NCBI RefSeq assembly: GCF_002192695.1
Contig: NZ_MTLG01000081.1
Span: 1-64,000, forward strand
Direction: 5' to 3'
From: Achromobacter xylosoxidans
Lineage (GTDB): Bacteria > Pseudomonadota > Gammaproteobacteria > Burkholderiales > Burkholderiaceae_B
DNA length: 64,000 bases
Below, one piece after another: positions 46,785 to 54,642 of the stretch. The translations under genes and the position numbers were made by a program. Each line of letters opens with the position of its first letter. The first letter of the stretch is position 1. The notes below the pieces were generated by a model, which was not told the origin of the DNA, did not search any database, and saw only the letters and a list, made by a program, of their open reading frames with translations.

Positions 46785-49055
46785 TCACTCCACCCGCCAC
46801 CAGCCGGGCAGCAGTCCGCGCACCTTGGCGCGTCGGTAGCGGTCGTCGATCAGGTGCACCGTGCCCACGTCGTGCTCGGTGCGGATGACGCGGCCCGCCG
46901 CCTGCACCACCTTCTGCATGCCGGGATAGAGATAGGTGTAGTCGTAGCCGTTCTCCACGCCATAGCGCTGGTCCATGGCGCGCTTCATGTTCTCGTTCAC
47001 GGGATTCACCTGCGGCAGCCCCAGCGTGGCGATGAACGCGCCGATCAGCCGCTTGCCGGGCAGGTCCACGCCTTCGGAAAAAGCGCCGCCCAGCACCGCG
47101 AAGCCCACGCCCTGCCCAGCTTCGGTAAAGCGCGCCAGGAACGCGGCCCGGCCGGCCTCGTCCATGCCCGGCGTCTGCAGCCAGATCGGCACCGCGGGAT
47201 GGCGCTCGCGCATCAGGTCCGACACCTGGCGCAGATAGTCGAAGCTGCTGAGAAAACCCAGGTAGTTGCCTGGCCGCTCGGCGTACTGCCGCGCGATCAG
47301 ATCGACGATGGGCGACAGCGAACGCTCGCGGTCGCGATAGCGGGTGGACACGTTGCCCACCACCCGCACCGCCAGCTGCTCGGCCTGGAACGGCGCGGCC
47401 ACGTCCAGCCAGGGCGTGGCCGCGGGCAGGCCCAGCGTGTCGCGGTAGAACTGCTGCGGGCTCAGCGTGCCCGAAAACAGCACCGTGGCGTGCGCGGCCG
47501 CGTAGCGCGCCGCCAGGTACGGCGCCGGGATCACGTTGCGCACGCACAGCACCGACGGCGGCGTCTTGGCGCCGGCCGCGCTGGCGTCCGACAGGGTCAC
47601 GTCGAACAGCGCGTGCGTGCCGAACTGCTCGGCCAGCCGCATGAATTGCAAGGCCTCGAAGTAGAACCCCAGCACGGGATCGTCCTGCGGCAGCGGGGTA
47701 TCGGCCATGTGCTCCATGATCGCGCCCACCGCCTTCTGCACCGCGGCCAGCACCCCGGCCGCGACCTCGTCATAGGCCTGGTAGCGTTCCGCCTGCTTCT
47801 TGTTGAGGGCGTTCCACGAGCGCTGCAGACCATCCAGGGACTTCTTCAACCCCTTGGGCGCGGCGTAGCGCGCCGCCGCCAGCGAGGCCTGGTCGAGTAC
47901 GCCCGTGTACATGCGGCGGGCGCGGTCGACCAGGTTGTGGGCCTCGTCCACCAGCACCGCCACCTTCCATTGGTACACCTGCGTCATGGCGTACAGCATC
48001 GCCGTGGCGTCGTAGTAGTAGTTGTAGTCGCCCACCACCACGTCGCTCCAGCGGATCAGCTCCTGCGACAGGTAGTACGGGCAGACCTGGTGCTCGCGCG
48101 CAGCCGCGGCCACCGTGGCGGCATCCAGCCGCGCATGCGCCAGCGCTGCCGCGCGCGCCTGCGGCAAGCGGTCGTAGAAGCCCTGGGCCAACGGGCAGGA
48201 TTCGCCGTGGCAGGCCAGGTCCGGATGCACGCAGGTCTTGTCGCGCGCCTGCAGGTCCAGCACCCGTAAGCCTGGCGCGGCCGGCTGCGCGTTGACCGTG
48301 TCCAGCGCCTCCAGCGCCAGGCCGCGGCCCGGGCTCTTGGCGGCCAGGAAGAAGATCTTGTCCAGGCCCGCGCCCGGACTGGCCTTGAGCAGCGGGAAGA
48401 TCGTGCCCAGCGTCTTGCCTATGCCGGTGGGCGCCTGCGCCATCAGGCAGCCGCCGTCGCGCGCGGTGCGGTACGCGGCCACGGCGAGCTCGCGCTGCCC
48501 CGCGCGGAACTCGCCATGCGGAAACTTCAGCGCCTCCAGCGCCGCGTCGCGCGACTGGCGGTGCGCAAGCTCGGTTGCCGCCCAGGCCAGGAAACGTCCG
48601 CATTGCTCGCGGAAGAACGCCGCCAGCGCGGCGGCCTCGTGCGTTTCCACTAGCACCGTCTCTTCCTCGGTGACCACGTTGTAGTACACCAGCGCCACCC
48701 GCAGGCTGGCGAGTCCGCGCGCCTGGCACAGCAGATGCCCGTACACCTTGGCCTGCGCCCAATGCACGGCGCGGTGGTTGTCGCGCACACTGTCGAGCTG
48801 GCCGCGGTAGGTCTTGATTTCTTCGAGCTGGTTGGCCACGGGGTCGTAGCCATCGGCGCGGCCGCGCACCAGCAGGTTTTCATGCAGACCGGACAGCGCC
48901 ACCTCGGTCTCGTAATCCGGCCCGCGGCGGGCCGTCACGGCCGCGTGACCCGCCATGCCCTCCAGGCCGGTGGGCGCGGGCGTGAAGCGCAGGTCCAGAT
49001 CCCCTGCCCGCACCGTGAATTCGCACAGGGCGCGCACCGCCACGGCGTAGCTCAT
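46785..49055 (-). CDS. Fe-S XPD-type DNA helicase with N-terminal RecB-like nuclease domain
   Basis: A 756-residue protein. Residues 1 to about 190 carry PD-(D/E)XK nuclease motifs: LLVRGRADGYD, LEEIKTYRG and the Cas4/AddB-type QAKVYGHLL (QxxxY). The DinG/Rad3-like helicase then has Walker A (MAQAPTGIGKTLGTIFPLL), a four-Cys Fe-S region (C-x6-C-x4-C in CVHPDLACHGESC, then CPYYL), the DEAH box VLVDEAHNLVDRARRM, and motif VI VQAAGRVIRTEHDVGTVHL. The ATG at 49055 overlaps the stop of the upstream FAN1-like gene (ATGA). DNA unwinding coupled to incision is inferred. Probably acts with FAN1 in crosslink or junction repair. Confidence 0.9.
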   Translation of the reverse strand: MSYAVAVRALCEFTVRAGDLDLRFTPAPTGLEGMAGHAAVTARRGPDYETEVALSGLHENLLVRGRADGYDPVANQLEEIKTYRGQLDSVRDNHRAVHWAQAKVYGHLLCQARGLASLRVALVYYNVVTEEETVLVETHEAAALAAFFREQCGRFLAWAATELAHRQSRDAALEALKFPHGEFRAGQRELAVAAYRTARDGGCLMAQAPTGIGKTLGTIFPLLKASPGAGLDKIFFLAAKSPGRGLALEALDTVNAQPAAPGLRVLDLQARDKTCVHPDLACHGESCPLAQGFYDRLPQARAAALAHARLDAATVAAAAREHQVCPYYLSQELIRWSDVVVGDYNYYYDATAMLYAMTQVYQWKVAVLVDEAHNLVDRARRMYTGVLDQASLAAARYAAPKGLKKSLDGLQRSWNALNKKQAERYQAYDEVAAGVLAAVQKAVGAIMEHMADTPLPQDDPVLGFYFEALQFMRLAEQFGTHALFDVTLSDASAAGAKTPPSVLCVRNVIPAPYLAARYAAAHATVLFSGTLSPQQFYRDTLGLPAATPWLDVAAPFQAEQLAVRVVGNVSTRYRDRERSLSPIVDLIARQYAERPGNYLGFLSSFDYLRQVSDLMRERHPAVPIWLQTPGMDEAGRAAFLARFTEAGQGVGFAVLGGAFSEGVDLPGKRLIGAFIATLGLPQVNPVNENMKRAMDQRYGVENGYDYTYLYPGMQKVVQAAGRVIRTEHDVGTVHLIDDRYRRAKVRGLLPGWWRVE

Positions 49056-50695
49056 GCATCGTCCTCGCGCCAGCTGACGTGGCACACCCGCACCGGCATG
49101 CCGTGCGACACGCAGTACCGCAGCCAGCGGATCTGGTTGTCCTGCAGCTTGTCGCCCGGCCCCTTGACCTCGATCAGTTCATAGCGGCGCTCAGCCGGCC
49201 AGAAGCGGATCAGGTCCGGCAGGCCGGAGCGGTTGGTCTTGACGTCGCGCAGCAGGCGTTCGAAGTAGAGCTTCAGGTGCGCGGCGGGCAGGCAGTCCAG
49301 CGCCTGCGTCAGCAGGTCCTCGGACAGCGAGCCCCAGAACACGAAGGGCGATTGCAGGCCGGACTTTTCAACGTAGCGTTGCAGGATCAGGTCGCGGTAG
49401 CCCGGCGTGTCCAGCTGCGCCAAACACTGCGCAAACAGCGCCGCACGGCGCTGATGGAAGTCCGGCGCGTCCAGGTCCGCCGGACCGCGCTGGAACGGGT
49501 GGAAGAATGCGCCCGGCAAGGGCGCGAACACCGCGGGCCAGCACAGCAGCCCGAACAGCGAATTGATCAGCGCGTTTTCCACGTAGTGCACGGGCGCGTC
49601 GTCCCGCTGCAGGTGGTCGCGCGTGACGAATTCCACCGAGGCGGGCTCCGCCGGGCGCGCCAGCGTCAGGTCGGTGCGCAGCAAGGCGGGCGCCGGCTCG
49701 CGCGCCGGGGCGCCCTGCCCTACGCCGCGATACAGCCGCGGCAGCATGCGCGCCAGGCGCTGGCTTTCCTCTTCGCTTTCGGGCTCGGCCTGCGCCTGCA
49801 GCGCCAGGGCCAATGCATCGCCGTGCCGCGCCATGCGTTCATACACCCGGATGCGGCGGTGGCGCGCGCCGGGATACGCGCAGGCCTCGTACACGCGCTG
49901 CGCGGTGTCCCAGTCCCGCGACCGCTCGCAGGCCTGTCCGATGCGCAGCAGGACCTTGGCGCGGCGCTTTTCCAGCCAGGGGTTGGCACTGGCGCAGGCC
50001 TGCACGGCCTGCATCAGCGCATCGGCATCGCCTCCCTCGTCCAGCGCGACGCGACAGGCGTGCAGCGCCAGGTAGCAGTCCACGTCTTCGCGCATCTGGA
50101 AGGCGCGCGACGAGGCGTCGAACGGCACGGTCTCGTACTGGAACACGCCCAGGTCGGCCAGCACGAACTCCGACCAGTCCTGGTGCAGATTGCCAAAGAA
50201 CATCAGGCGGAAACGCTCGCAGATGTCCGATACGGTGACGCGCCAGACCGGCTCGTCCGCCGCGGGATGCCAGTCCGCATAAGGCCGCGGCTCCGCGCCC
50301 GCTACGCGCGCGGCCTCCAGCAGATCGCCCTTGCGCGTAGCGGACTTGACCGCCACGTGCGCAAACATGCGATTCAGCTCCGGTTTGGTGTGCAGGCCGA
50401 ACAGTTCGTCCAGCGTCATCGGCGCCTGCGCATCCAGCCAGCCCAATTCCAGCAGCGGCCCCGCGGCCGCCTGAGACGCGCCGATCTCCTCGTACGCCAA
50501 TCGGCTGGCCCGGAACCACGGGCCGCGCCGCATCAGCATGCGCACCATCAGCGCCTGCGAGGCCAGCGGCAAGGCCGGGAACTCCGCCATGAAACGGCGC
50601 TCGGCGTCGTCCAGCAGGTCGGCGTAGCGCTCGCCCACCCAGGTCAAGGCGCGCTGGAAGTTGTGCAGATAGTAGTAGCGGTAGGCGGGAAACAT
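49052..50695 (-). CDS. FAN1-type VRR-NUC structure-specific nuclease
   Basis: A 547-residue protein matching bacterial FAN1. The N-terminus (YYYLHNFQRALTWVGERYAD) is typical. The middle is helical and TPR/SAP-like (ASANPWLEKRRAKVLLRIGQ; CERSRDWDTAQRVYEACAYP). The C-terminal VRR-NUC domain has RSGLPDLIRFWPAERRYELI and IEVKGPGDKLQDNQIRWLRY, which contain the catalytic Asp and Glu-x-Lys. Eukaryotic FAN1 repairs DNA interstrand crosslinks. Translational overlap with the helicase and the LexA-type palindrome 17 bases before the ATG suggest a DNA-damage-induced operon. No SD is seen, but the MFPAYRYYYL start is family-like. Confidence 0.9.
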   Translation of the reverse strand: MFPAYRYYYLHNFQRALTWVGERYADLLDDAERRFMAEFPALPLASQALMVRMLMRRGPWFRASRLAYEEIGASQAAAGPLLELGWLDAQAPMTLDELFGLHTKPELNRMFAHVAVKSATRKGDLLEAARVAGAEPRPYADWHPAADEPVWRVTVSDICERFRLMFFGNLHQDWSEFVLADLGVFQYETVPFDASSRAFQMREDVDCYLALHACRVALDEGGDADALMQAVQACASANPWLEKRRAKVLLRIGQACERSRDWDTAQRVYEACAYPGARHRRIRVYERMARHGDALALALQAQAEPESEEESQRLARMLPRLYRGVGQGAPAREPAPALLRTDLTLARPAEPASVEFVTRDHLQRDDAPVHYVENALINSLFGLLCWPAVFAPLPGAFFHPFQRGPADLDAPDFHQRRAALFAQCLAQLDTPGYRDLILQRYVEKSGLQSPFVFWGSLSEDLLTQALDCLPAAHLKLYFERLLRDVKTNRSGLPDLIRFWPAERRYELIEVKGPGDKLQDNQIRWLRYCVSHGMPVRVCHVSWREDDA

Positions 50696-50711
50696 CGGCC
50701 GGGCCGGATAA

Positions 50712-50727
50712 CTGGATATTTATCCAG
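50712..50727. promoter_or_regulatory. LexA-type SOS box upstream of the FAN1-like gene
   Basis: CTGGATATTTATCCAG is a 16-base CTG-N10-CAG palindrome, perfect except for the central TT, AT-rich in its core, in an otherwise GC-rich gap. It closely follows the enterobacterial/beta-proteobacterial LexA consensus (CTGT-AT-rich-ACAG) and lies 17 bases upstream of the start codon, where a repressor would block transcription. Confidence 0.7.
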
Positions 50728-50764
50728 CAATCATAGCAGGCGCGCCCGGCCGGCGTCCCTCGCT

Positions 50765-51277
50765 TCAGTCCTGCCCGTGGCGGATCAGGTCGAATCCTTC
50801 GTCCTCGTCCGGCTCGACGAAGTACGCCGTGATCGCGTCGTATTGTTCGTCCGTGGTGGTGTAAGGGTGCGTGCCCGACGCGTTGCGCGCGCGCAGCCTG
50901 GCCTTGCAGACCTCGTCGGGCAGATCCAGGTAATGCAGCCGATGGGCGCAGCCTGCCTCTTGCGCCACCTGGCGTAGCCATGCGCGGCTGCGCCGCGTGT
51001 TGGCCGGGAAGTCCAGCACCACCGACAAACCGGCCCTGACCAGCGCCGCCACGTGGCTGCCCATGGCATTGCGCAGGCGGCTGGCGCAGCGGGCGTAGTC
51101 GGTCAGATCCACGATCTCCCCGGGATACAGCGCCGCCAGCCAGTTGTCCTCGCTGAGCAGGATGGTGCCTGGCCGCGCGGCCAAGGCCTGCGCCAGCGTC
51201 GATTTGCCGGCGCCGATCTTGCCGCACAGAAAGTGCAGCATGGGCGTGGCCGTGGTGGAAGGTTCTGTGGACATCAT
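50765..51277 (-). CDS. Small P-loop kinase/ATPase (AAA_33, zeta-toxin-like fold)
   Basis: A 170-residue P-loop protein. Walker A is FLCGKIGAGKSTLAQAL near residue 15. ILLSEDNWLAALYPGE, AGLSVVLDFPANTRRSRAWL and LDLPDEVCKARLRARN follow, the layout of small-molecule or nucleotide kinases such as chloramphenicol phosphotransferase-like and zeta-toxin-like AAA_33 proteins. The substrate is unknown; no antitoxin gene is adjacent. The start at 51277 has AGGAGAG upstream. The 5' leader contains a complete attenuator-like structure with a leader peptide (51368-51430). It lies 69 bases upstream of the FAN1-like gene on the same strand but is separated by the LexA-type box. Confidence 0.82.
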   Translation of the reverse strand: MMSTEPSTTATPMLHFLCGKIGAGKSTLAQALAARPGTILLSEDNWLAALYPGEIVDLTDYARCASRLRNAMGSHVAALVRAGLSVVLDFPANTRRSRAWLRQVAQEAGCAHRLHYLDLPDEVCKARLRARNASGTHPYTTTDEQYDAITAYFVEPDEDEGFDLIRHGQD

Positions 51278-51320
51278 GAAGTGCTCTCCTGGAAGAAACT
51301 GCTGCAGGAGGCGGGCCAAC

Positions 51321-51344
51321 AAAAAACCCGCCTCTGGCGGGTTT
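51321..51344 (-). terminator. Attenuator terminator hairpin in the kinase leader
   Basis: On the minus strand AAACCCGCC-AGA-GGCGGGTTT is followed by a run of six T. It lies 44 bases upstream of the kinase ATG and about 25 bases after a 20-codon leader ORF. Its 5' arm can alternatively pair with GGTGGGTT at the end of the leader ORF. Confidence 0.8.
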
Positions 51345-51367
51345 GTGTAGCGATGTACCGACGCGCG

Positions 51368-51430
51368 CTAACCCACCATGGACCCAATGGTGGTAATAAT
51401 CAGCGCGAAGGAAGTTGCGGGACGATGCAT
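51368..51430 (-). CDS. Putative leader peptide of a kinase-gene attenuator
   Basis: A 20-residue ORF whose centre reads ALIITTIGS, i.e. ATT-ATT-ACC-ACC-ATT control codons, ending in SMVG and TAG. These codons overlap the 5' arm of a hairpin (51373-51393, CCACCAT/ATGGTGG) whose 3' arm can instead pair with the terminator's 5' arm. This is the usual set-up of ribosome-mediated attenuation, sensing charged tRNA-Ile or tRNA-Thr. The ATG lacks a clear SD, and TTGACA 32 bases upstream has no good -10. It was too short to be found by ordinary gene calling. Real expression is inferred. Confidence 0.6.
   Translation of the reverse strand: MHRPATSFALIITTIGSMVG
51370..51393 (-). promoter_or_regulatory. 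Pause hairpin and antiterminator segment of the attenuator
   Basis: CCACCAT and ATGGTGG form the 1:2 hairpin. The same 3' arm plus the next bases (GGTGGGTT, 51370-51377) complement AACCCGCC of the terminator with one T-G pair, forming the 2:3 antiterminator. The two structures are mutually exclusive, as in trp/thr/ilv leaders. Confidence 0.65.
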
Positions 51431-51487
51431 GTGGCGTAGCTTGCGCCCGGCATCGGGCGCTTGTCAAATCGCCCCCAATGAAAGACA

Positions 51488-51524
51488 CGGCGCCGGCAGC
51501 CGCGAAGGCTTGCCGGCGCCGCGA
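51488..51524 (-). terminator. Terminator hairpin after the cytochrome c gene
   Basis: On the minus strand CGGCGCCGGCA pairs with TGCCGGCGCCG across a loop of about 12 bases, 14 bases past the cytochrome stop, followed by TGTCTTTCATT. The stem is long; the T-run is interrupted, so intrinsic strength is moderate. Confidence 0.65.
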
Positions 51525-51537
51525 TCACCGCTAGGCG

Positions 51538-52851
51538 TCAGCGCGCCGGCTGCGGCGCCGCCCCCACGTCCTTGCGCACCTTGGCCACGTCGGCGGCGGT
51601 GACGGCCGTCCCCTGGTTGCCCCAGCTGGATCGCACGAACGTCACCACGTCGGCGACTTCCTTGTCGGTCATGCGCCAGTCAAAGCCCGGCATCGCGTAG
51701 GCGGTCGGCGCCGCCGTGGTGGCCGGCATCTGCGCGCCCTTGAGCACAATGTGGATCAGGGATGCGGGATCCGCCGAGTTCACCGTCGAGCTCAACGCCA
51801 GCTGCGGGAAGGTTTCCGCATAGCCCTTGCCGGTGCTGCGGTGGCAGGCCGCGCAGTTGTTGAGGAAGGCCATGGCGCCGTCGCCCTTGTCGTGACCTGT
51901 GCGCAGCGCCTGCGCCACGGACTCGTTGTAGGCCAGCGGCTTGGTAGCGTCCTTGTTCACCGGCGGCAGGCTCTTCAGATAGGCCGCGATGGCATTCAGG
52001 TCGGCATCGGACAGATGCTGCGTGCTGTCGCCCACCACCTGCGCCATGCCGCCAAAGGCCGCGGAATGGCCGTTGCGGCCGGACTTCAGGAAGGCCACGA
52101 TGTCCGCCTGGCTCCAGCTGCCCAGGCCGTCGGTGGTGTCGCCGCGCAGGTTCTTGGCCAGCCAGCCTTCGACCACGCCGCCCGACAGGAAGGCCGAGCC
52201 GTCCGCCTCGGTCAGCGCCTTTTCCTGCAAGGCGACGCCGCGCGGCGTGTGGCAGGTGCTGCAATGGCCCAGGCCTTCGACCAGGTACTGGCCGCGCAGG
52301 AGCGCGGCGCGGTCGGCGCCCTGGGTGTCGGCGGTCACGGGGGCCGTGGCCACGTCGGGCGCAAACATCCAGCGCCATACGCCCAGCGGCCAGCGCATGG
52401 ACAAGGGCCAGATGATGTCGGTGTCCTTGTTCTCCTGCTTGACCGGCTCCACGCCGTGCATGAAGTAGGCGTACAGGGCCTTGACGTCCTCGGGCGTGAC
52501 CTTGGCGTAGGCGGTGTATGGCATCGCCGGATACAGCGAGTGCCCGTCCTTGGCCACGCCGTGGCGCACGGCCCGGTCGAAGTCCTCGTAGGAATAGCCG
52601 CCGATGCCGGTGTCCATGTCCGGCGTGATGTTGGTGGAATAGATCATGCCCAGCGGCGAATCGATGCCCAGGCCGCCCGCAAACGGCTTGCCGTCCTTGG
52701 CCGTGTGGCAGGCGATGCAGTCGCCGGCGCGCGACAGGTATTCGCCCTGCTTGATCATCTGGGCGTCGGCGGCGGCCGGCGTGCCGTCCGCGGCGAACGC
52801 GGCGCCGGCCGCCAGCGCGGAGAGGACCGCAACAATGGTCTGCTTAATCAT
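51538..52851 (-). CDS. Triheme cytochrome c subunit of a gluconate-type dehydrogenase
   Basis: A 437-residue periplasmic cytochrome. A signal peptide (MIKQTIVAVLSALAAGAAFA) is followed by three CxxCH sites: CIACH near residue 45, CSTCH near 197 and CAACH near 336. It takes electrons from the flavoprotein subunit and passes them to the quinone pool. The arrangement matches gluconate 2-dehydrogenase, fructose dehydrogenase and FAD-glucose dehydrogenase cytochromes. It is the last of three genes, 13 bases behind the flavoprotein gene, with a terminator hairpin downstream. Confidence 0.93.
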   Translation of the reverse strand: MIKQTIVAVLSALAAGAAFAADGTPAAADAQMIKQGEYLSRAGDCIACHTAKDGKPFAGGLGIDSPLGMIYSTNITPDMDTGIGGYSYEDFDRAVRHGVAKDGHSLYPAMPYTAYAKVTPEDVKALYAYFMHGVEPVKQENKDTDIIWPLSMRWPLGVWRWMFAPDVATAPVTADTQGADRAALLRGQYLVEGLGHCSTCHTPRGVALQEKALTEADGSAFLSGGVVEGWLAKNLRGDTTDGLGSWSQADIVAFLKSGRNGHSAAFGGMAQVVGDSTQHLSDADLNAIAAYLKSLPPVNKDATKPLAYNESVAQALRTGHDKGDGAMAFLNNCAACHRSTGKGYAETFPQLALSSTVNSADPASLIHIVLKGAQMPATTAAPTAYAMPGFDWRMTDKEVADVVTFVRSSWGNQGTAVTAADVAKVRKDVGAAPQPAR

Positions 52852-52863
52852 TGTGCCGTCTCC

Positions 52864-54639
52864 TTAAGCCTGGACCAGCGGGCCGGGGTTCTTCAGGTAC
52901 AGGTCGCGGATCGCCTGCGCCGACCAGTAGGCCAGCGCCCCGACCAGGCCGGTGGGGTTGTAGCCCATGTTCTGCGGAAACACGCAGGCCCCCATCACGA
53001 ACAGGTTGGGCACGTCCCAGCTTTGCAGGTACTTGTTGACCACGCTTTCCTTGGGGTTCGCGCCCATGATGGCGCCGCCGGTGTTGTGCGTGCTCTGGTA
53101 GACCCGGGTGTCGTAGCGCGCACCTTTCTTGCGCACCCCCACCGCGTACTTTTCCGGTTTCATGGCCTTGGCCACTTCCTCCATGCGCTTGCCCATGTAG
53201 CCCAGCATGTCGAATTCGTTGTCATGCCAGTCGAAGGTCATGCGCAGCAGAGGCTGGCCGAAGCTGTCCTTGTAGGTGGGGTCCAGCGACAGATAGGCGT
53301 CGCGGTACGACATCACCGAACCGGAAATGCCTATGGTCATGTGGCGCTGGTAGGCGTCCTGCACCCCGGCCTTCCAGCCCGTGCCCCAGCTGGGCGTGCC
53401 CGGCATGGTGGGCGTCTGCTTGATCGGACGGCCGCCGTAGCGCACGTGGCGGATGCTGGCGCCGCCCAGGAAACCCAGGGGACCGTGGTCGAACTGATCG
53501 CCGTTCAGGTCGTCCATGCCCACGCCGCCCGCGCCCGTGCCCACGAAGGGGTTGAGCTGGGTGCCCTTGGGCAGCAGCACGCTGACGCCGCCGTTCATCT
53601 GGTAGGCGTAGTTCTTGCCCACCACGCCTTCATTGGTCTTGGGATCGTAGGGCTTGCCGATGCCGGACAGAAGCAGCAGCCGCACGTTGTGCATCTGGTA
53701 GGCCGACAGGATCACCAGGTCGGCCGGCTGATCCACCTCGCGGCCTTGCGCGTCTATGTAGGTCACGCCCACGGCCTTCTTGCCGCTCGAGTCCAGGTTG
53801 ACCTTGATCACATGCGATTGCGTGCACAGTTCGAAGTTGGGCTTCTTCAGCAGCACCGGCAGGATGGTGGTCTGCGGCGAGGCCTTCGAATACATGTAGC
53901 AGCCGTAGTTCTCGCAGAAACCGCAGAAATTACAGGGTCCCAAGCGCACGCCATAGGGATTGGTGTACGGACCCGAGGCATTGGCCGCGGGCGCCGGATA
54001 GGGATGGAAGCCGACCTCGCGCGCCGCCTTGTCGAACAGCTGGGCGCCGTAGGTGGTGGTCAGGGGCGGCAGCGGGAATTCCTTGCTGCGCTTGCCTTCC
54101 AGCGGATTGCCGCCTGCCACGATCTGGCCGTTCAGGTTGCCGGCCTTGCCCGAGGTGCCGCACACGTACTCGAACTTGCTGAAGTACGGCTCCAGCTCGT
54201 CGTAGGTCACGCCGAAATCCTGGATCGTCATGCCTTCCGGGATGAAGCTCTTGCCGTAGCGCGTTTCGTAGCGGGTACGCAGCTCCAGCTCTTCGGGCAG
54301 CACGCGGTAGTGCATGCCATTCCAGTGGAAGCCCGCGCCGCCCACGCCCGTGCCCAGCAGGAACGAACCGTTCTGCCGGTACGGCACGGCCACGTCGTCC
54401 ACGCCGTGGCGGATGGTCACGGTTTCCTTGGACAGGTCCTGGAACAGCTTGCCGCGCACGGAGTACGCCAGCTCGTCCGCCACCTTGGGGTATTCGGCGT
54501 CCTTGGGCGTGTCCTGCATCGCGCCGCGCTCCAGCGCCAGCACGTGCAGCCCGGCCTCGGTCAGTTCCTGGCCGAGGATCGCGCCAGTCCAGCCGAATCC
54601 GACCAGCACCGCATCGACTTTGTCTTTTTTGATCGCCAT
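52864..54639 (-). CDS. GMC-family flavoprotein subunit of a gluconate-type dehydrogenase
   Basis: A 591-residue catalytic subunit of the membrane-bound periplasmic oxidase. The FAD motif is VLVGFGWTGAILGQEL near residue 10, then FLLGTGVGGAGFHWNGMHYR. A cysteine cluster GPCNFCGFCENYGC lies near residue 235 and matches the Fe-S binding region of FAD-glucose and fructose dehydrogenases. The catalytic His/Asn pair lies in STHNTGGAIMGANP near the C-terminus. It lacks its own signal peptide and is presumably exported with the Tat-bearing small subunit. The substrate (gluconate, 2-ketogluconate or another polyol or aldose) is inferred from the trio only. Confidence 0.92.
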   Translation of the reverse strand: MAIKKDKVDAVLVGFGWTGAILGQELTEAGLHVLALERGAMQDTPKDAEYPKVADELAYSVRGKLFQDLSKETVTIRHGVDDVAVPYRQNGSFLLGTGVGGAGFHWNGMHYRVLPEELELRTRYETRYGKSFIPEGMTIQDFGVTYDELEPYFSKFEYVCGTSGKAGNLNGQIVAGGNPLEGKRSKEFPLPPLTTTYGAQLFDKAAREVGFHPYPAPAANASGPYTNPYGVRLGPCNFCGFCENYGCYMYSKASPQTTILPVLLKKPNFELCTQSHVIKVNLDSSGKKAVGVTYIDAQGREVDQPADLVILSAYQMHNVRLLLLSGIGKPYDPKTNEGVVGKNYAYQMNGGVSVLLPKGTQLNPFVGTGAGGVGMDDLNGDQFDHGPLGFLGGASIRHVRYGGRPIKQTPTMPGTPSWGTGWKAGVQDAYQRHMTIGISGSVMSYRDAYLSLDPTYKDSFGQPLLRMTFDWHDNEFDMLGYMGKRMEEVAKAMKPEKYAVGVRKKGARYDTRVYQSTHNTGGAIMGANPKESVVNKYLQSWDVPNLFVMGACVFPQNMGYNPTGLVGALAYWSAQAIRDLYLKNPGPLVQA

Positions 54640-54642
54640 GGC

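Noticed and set aside
50765..51277. Zeta-toxin of a toxin-antitoxin pair
   Set aside because: The fold is similar, but no epsilon-like antitoxin gene is adjacent and the protein is shorter than typical zeta toxins.
51447..51464. GCGCCCG-GCAT-CGGGCGC hairpin as a further attenuator element
   Set aside because: It lies upstream of the leader ORF inside the probable promoter region and does not compete with arms 1-4.
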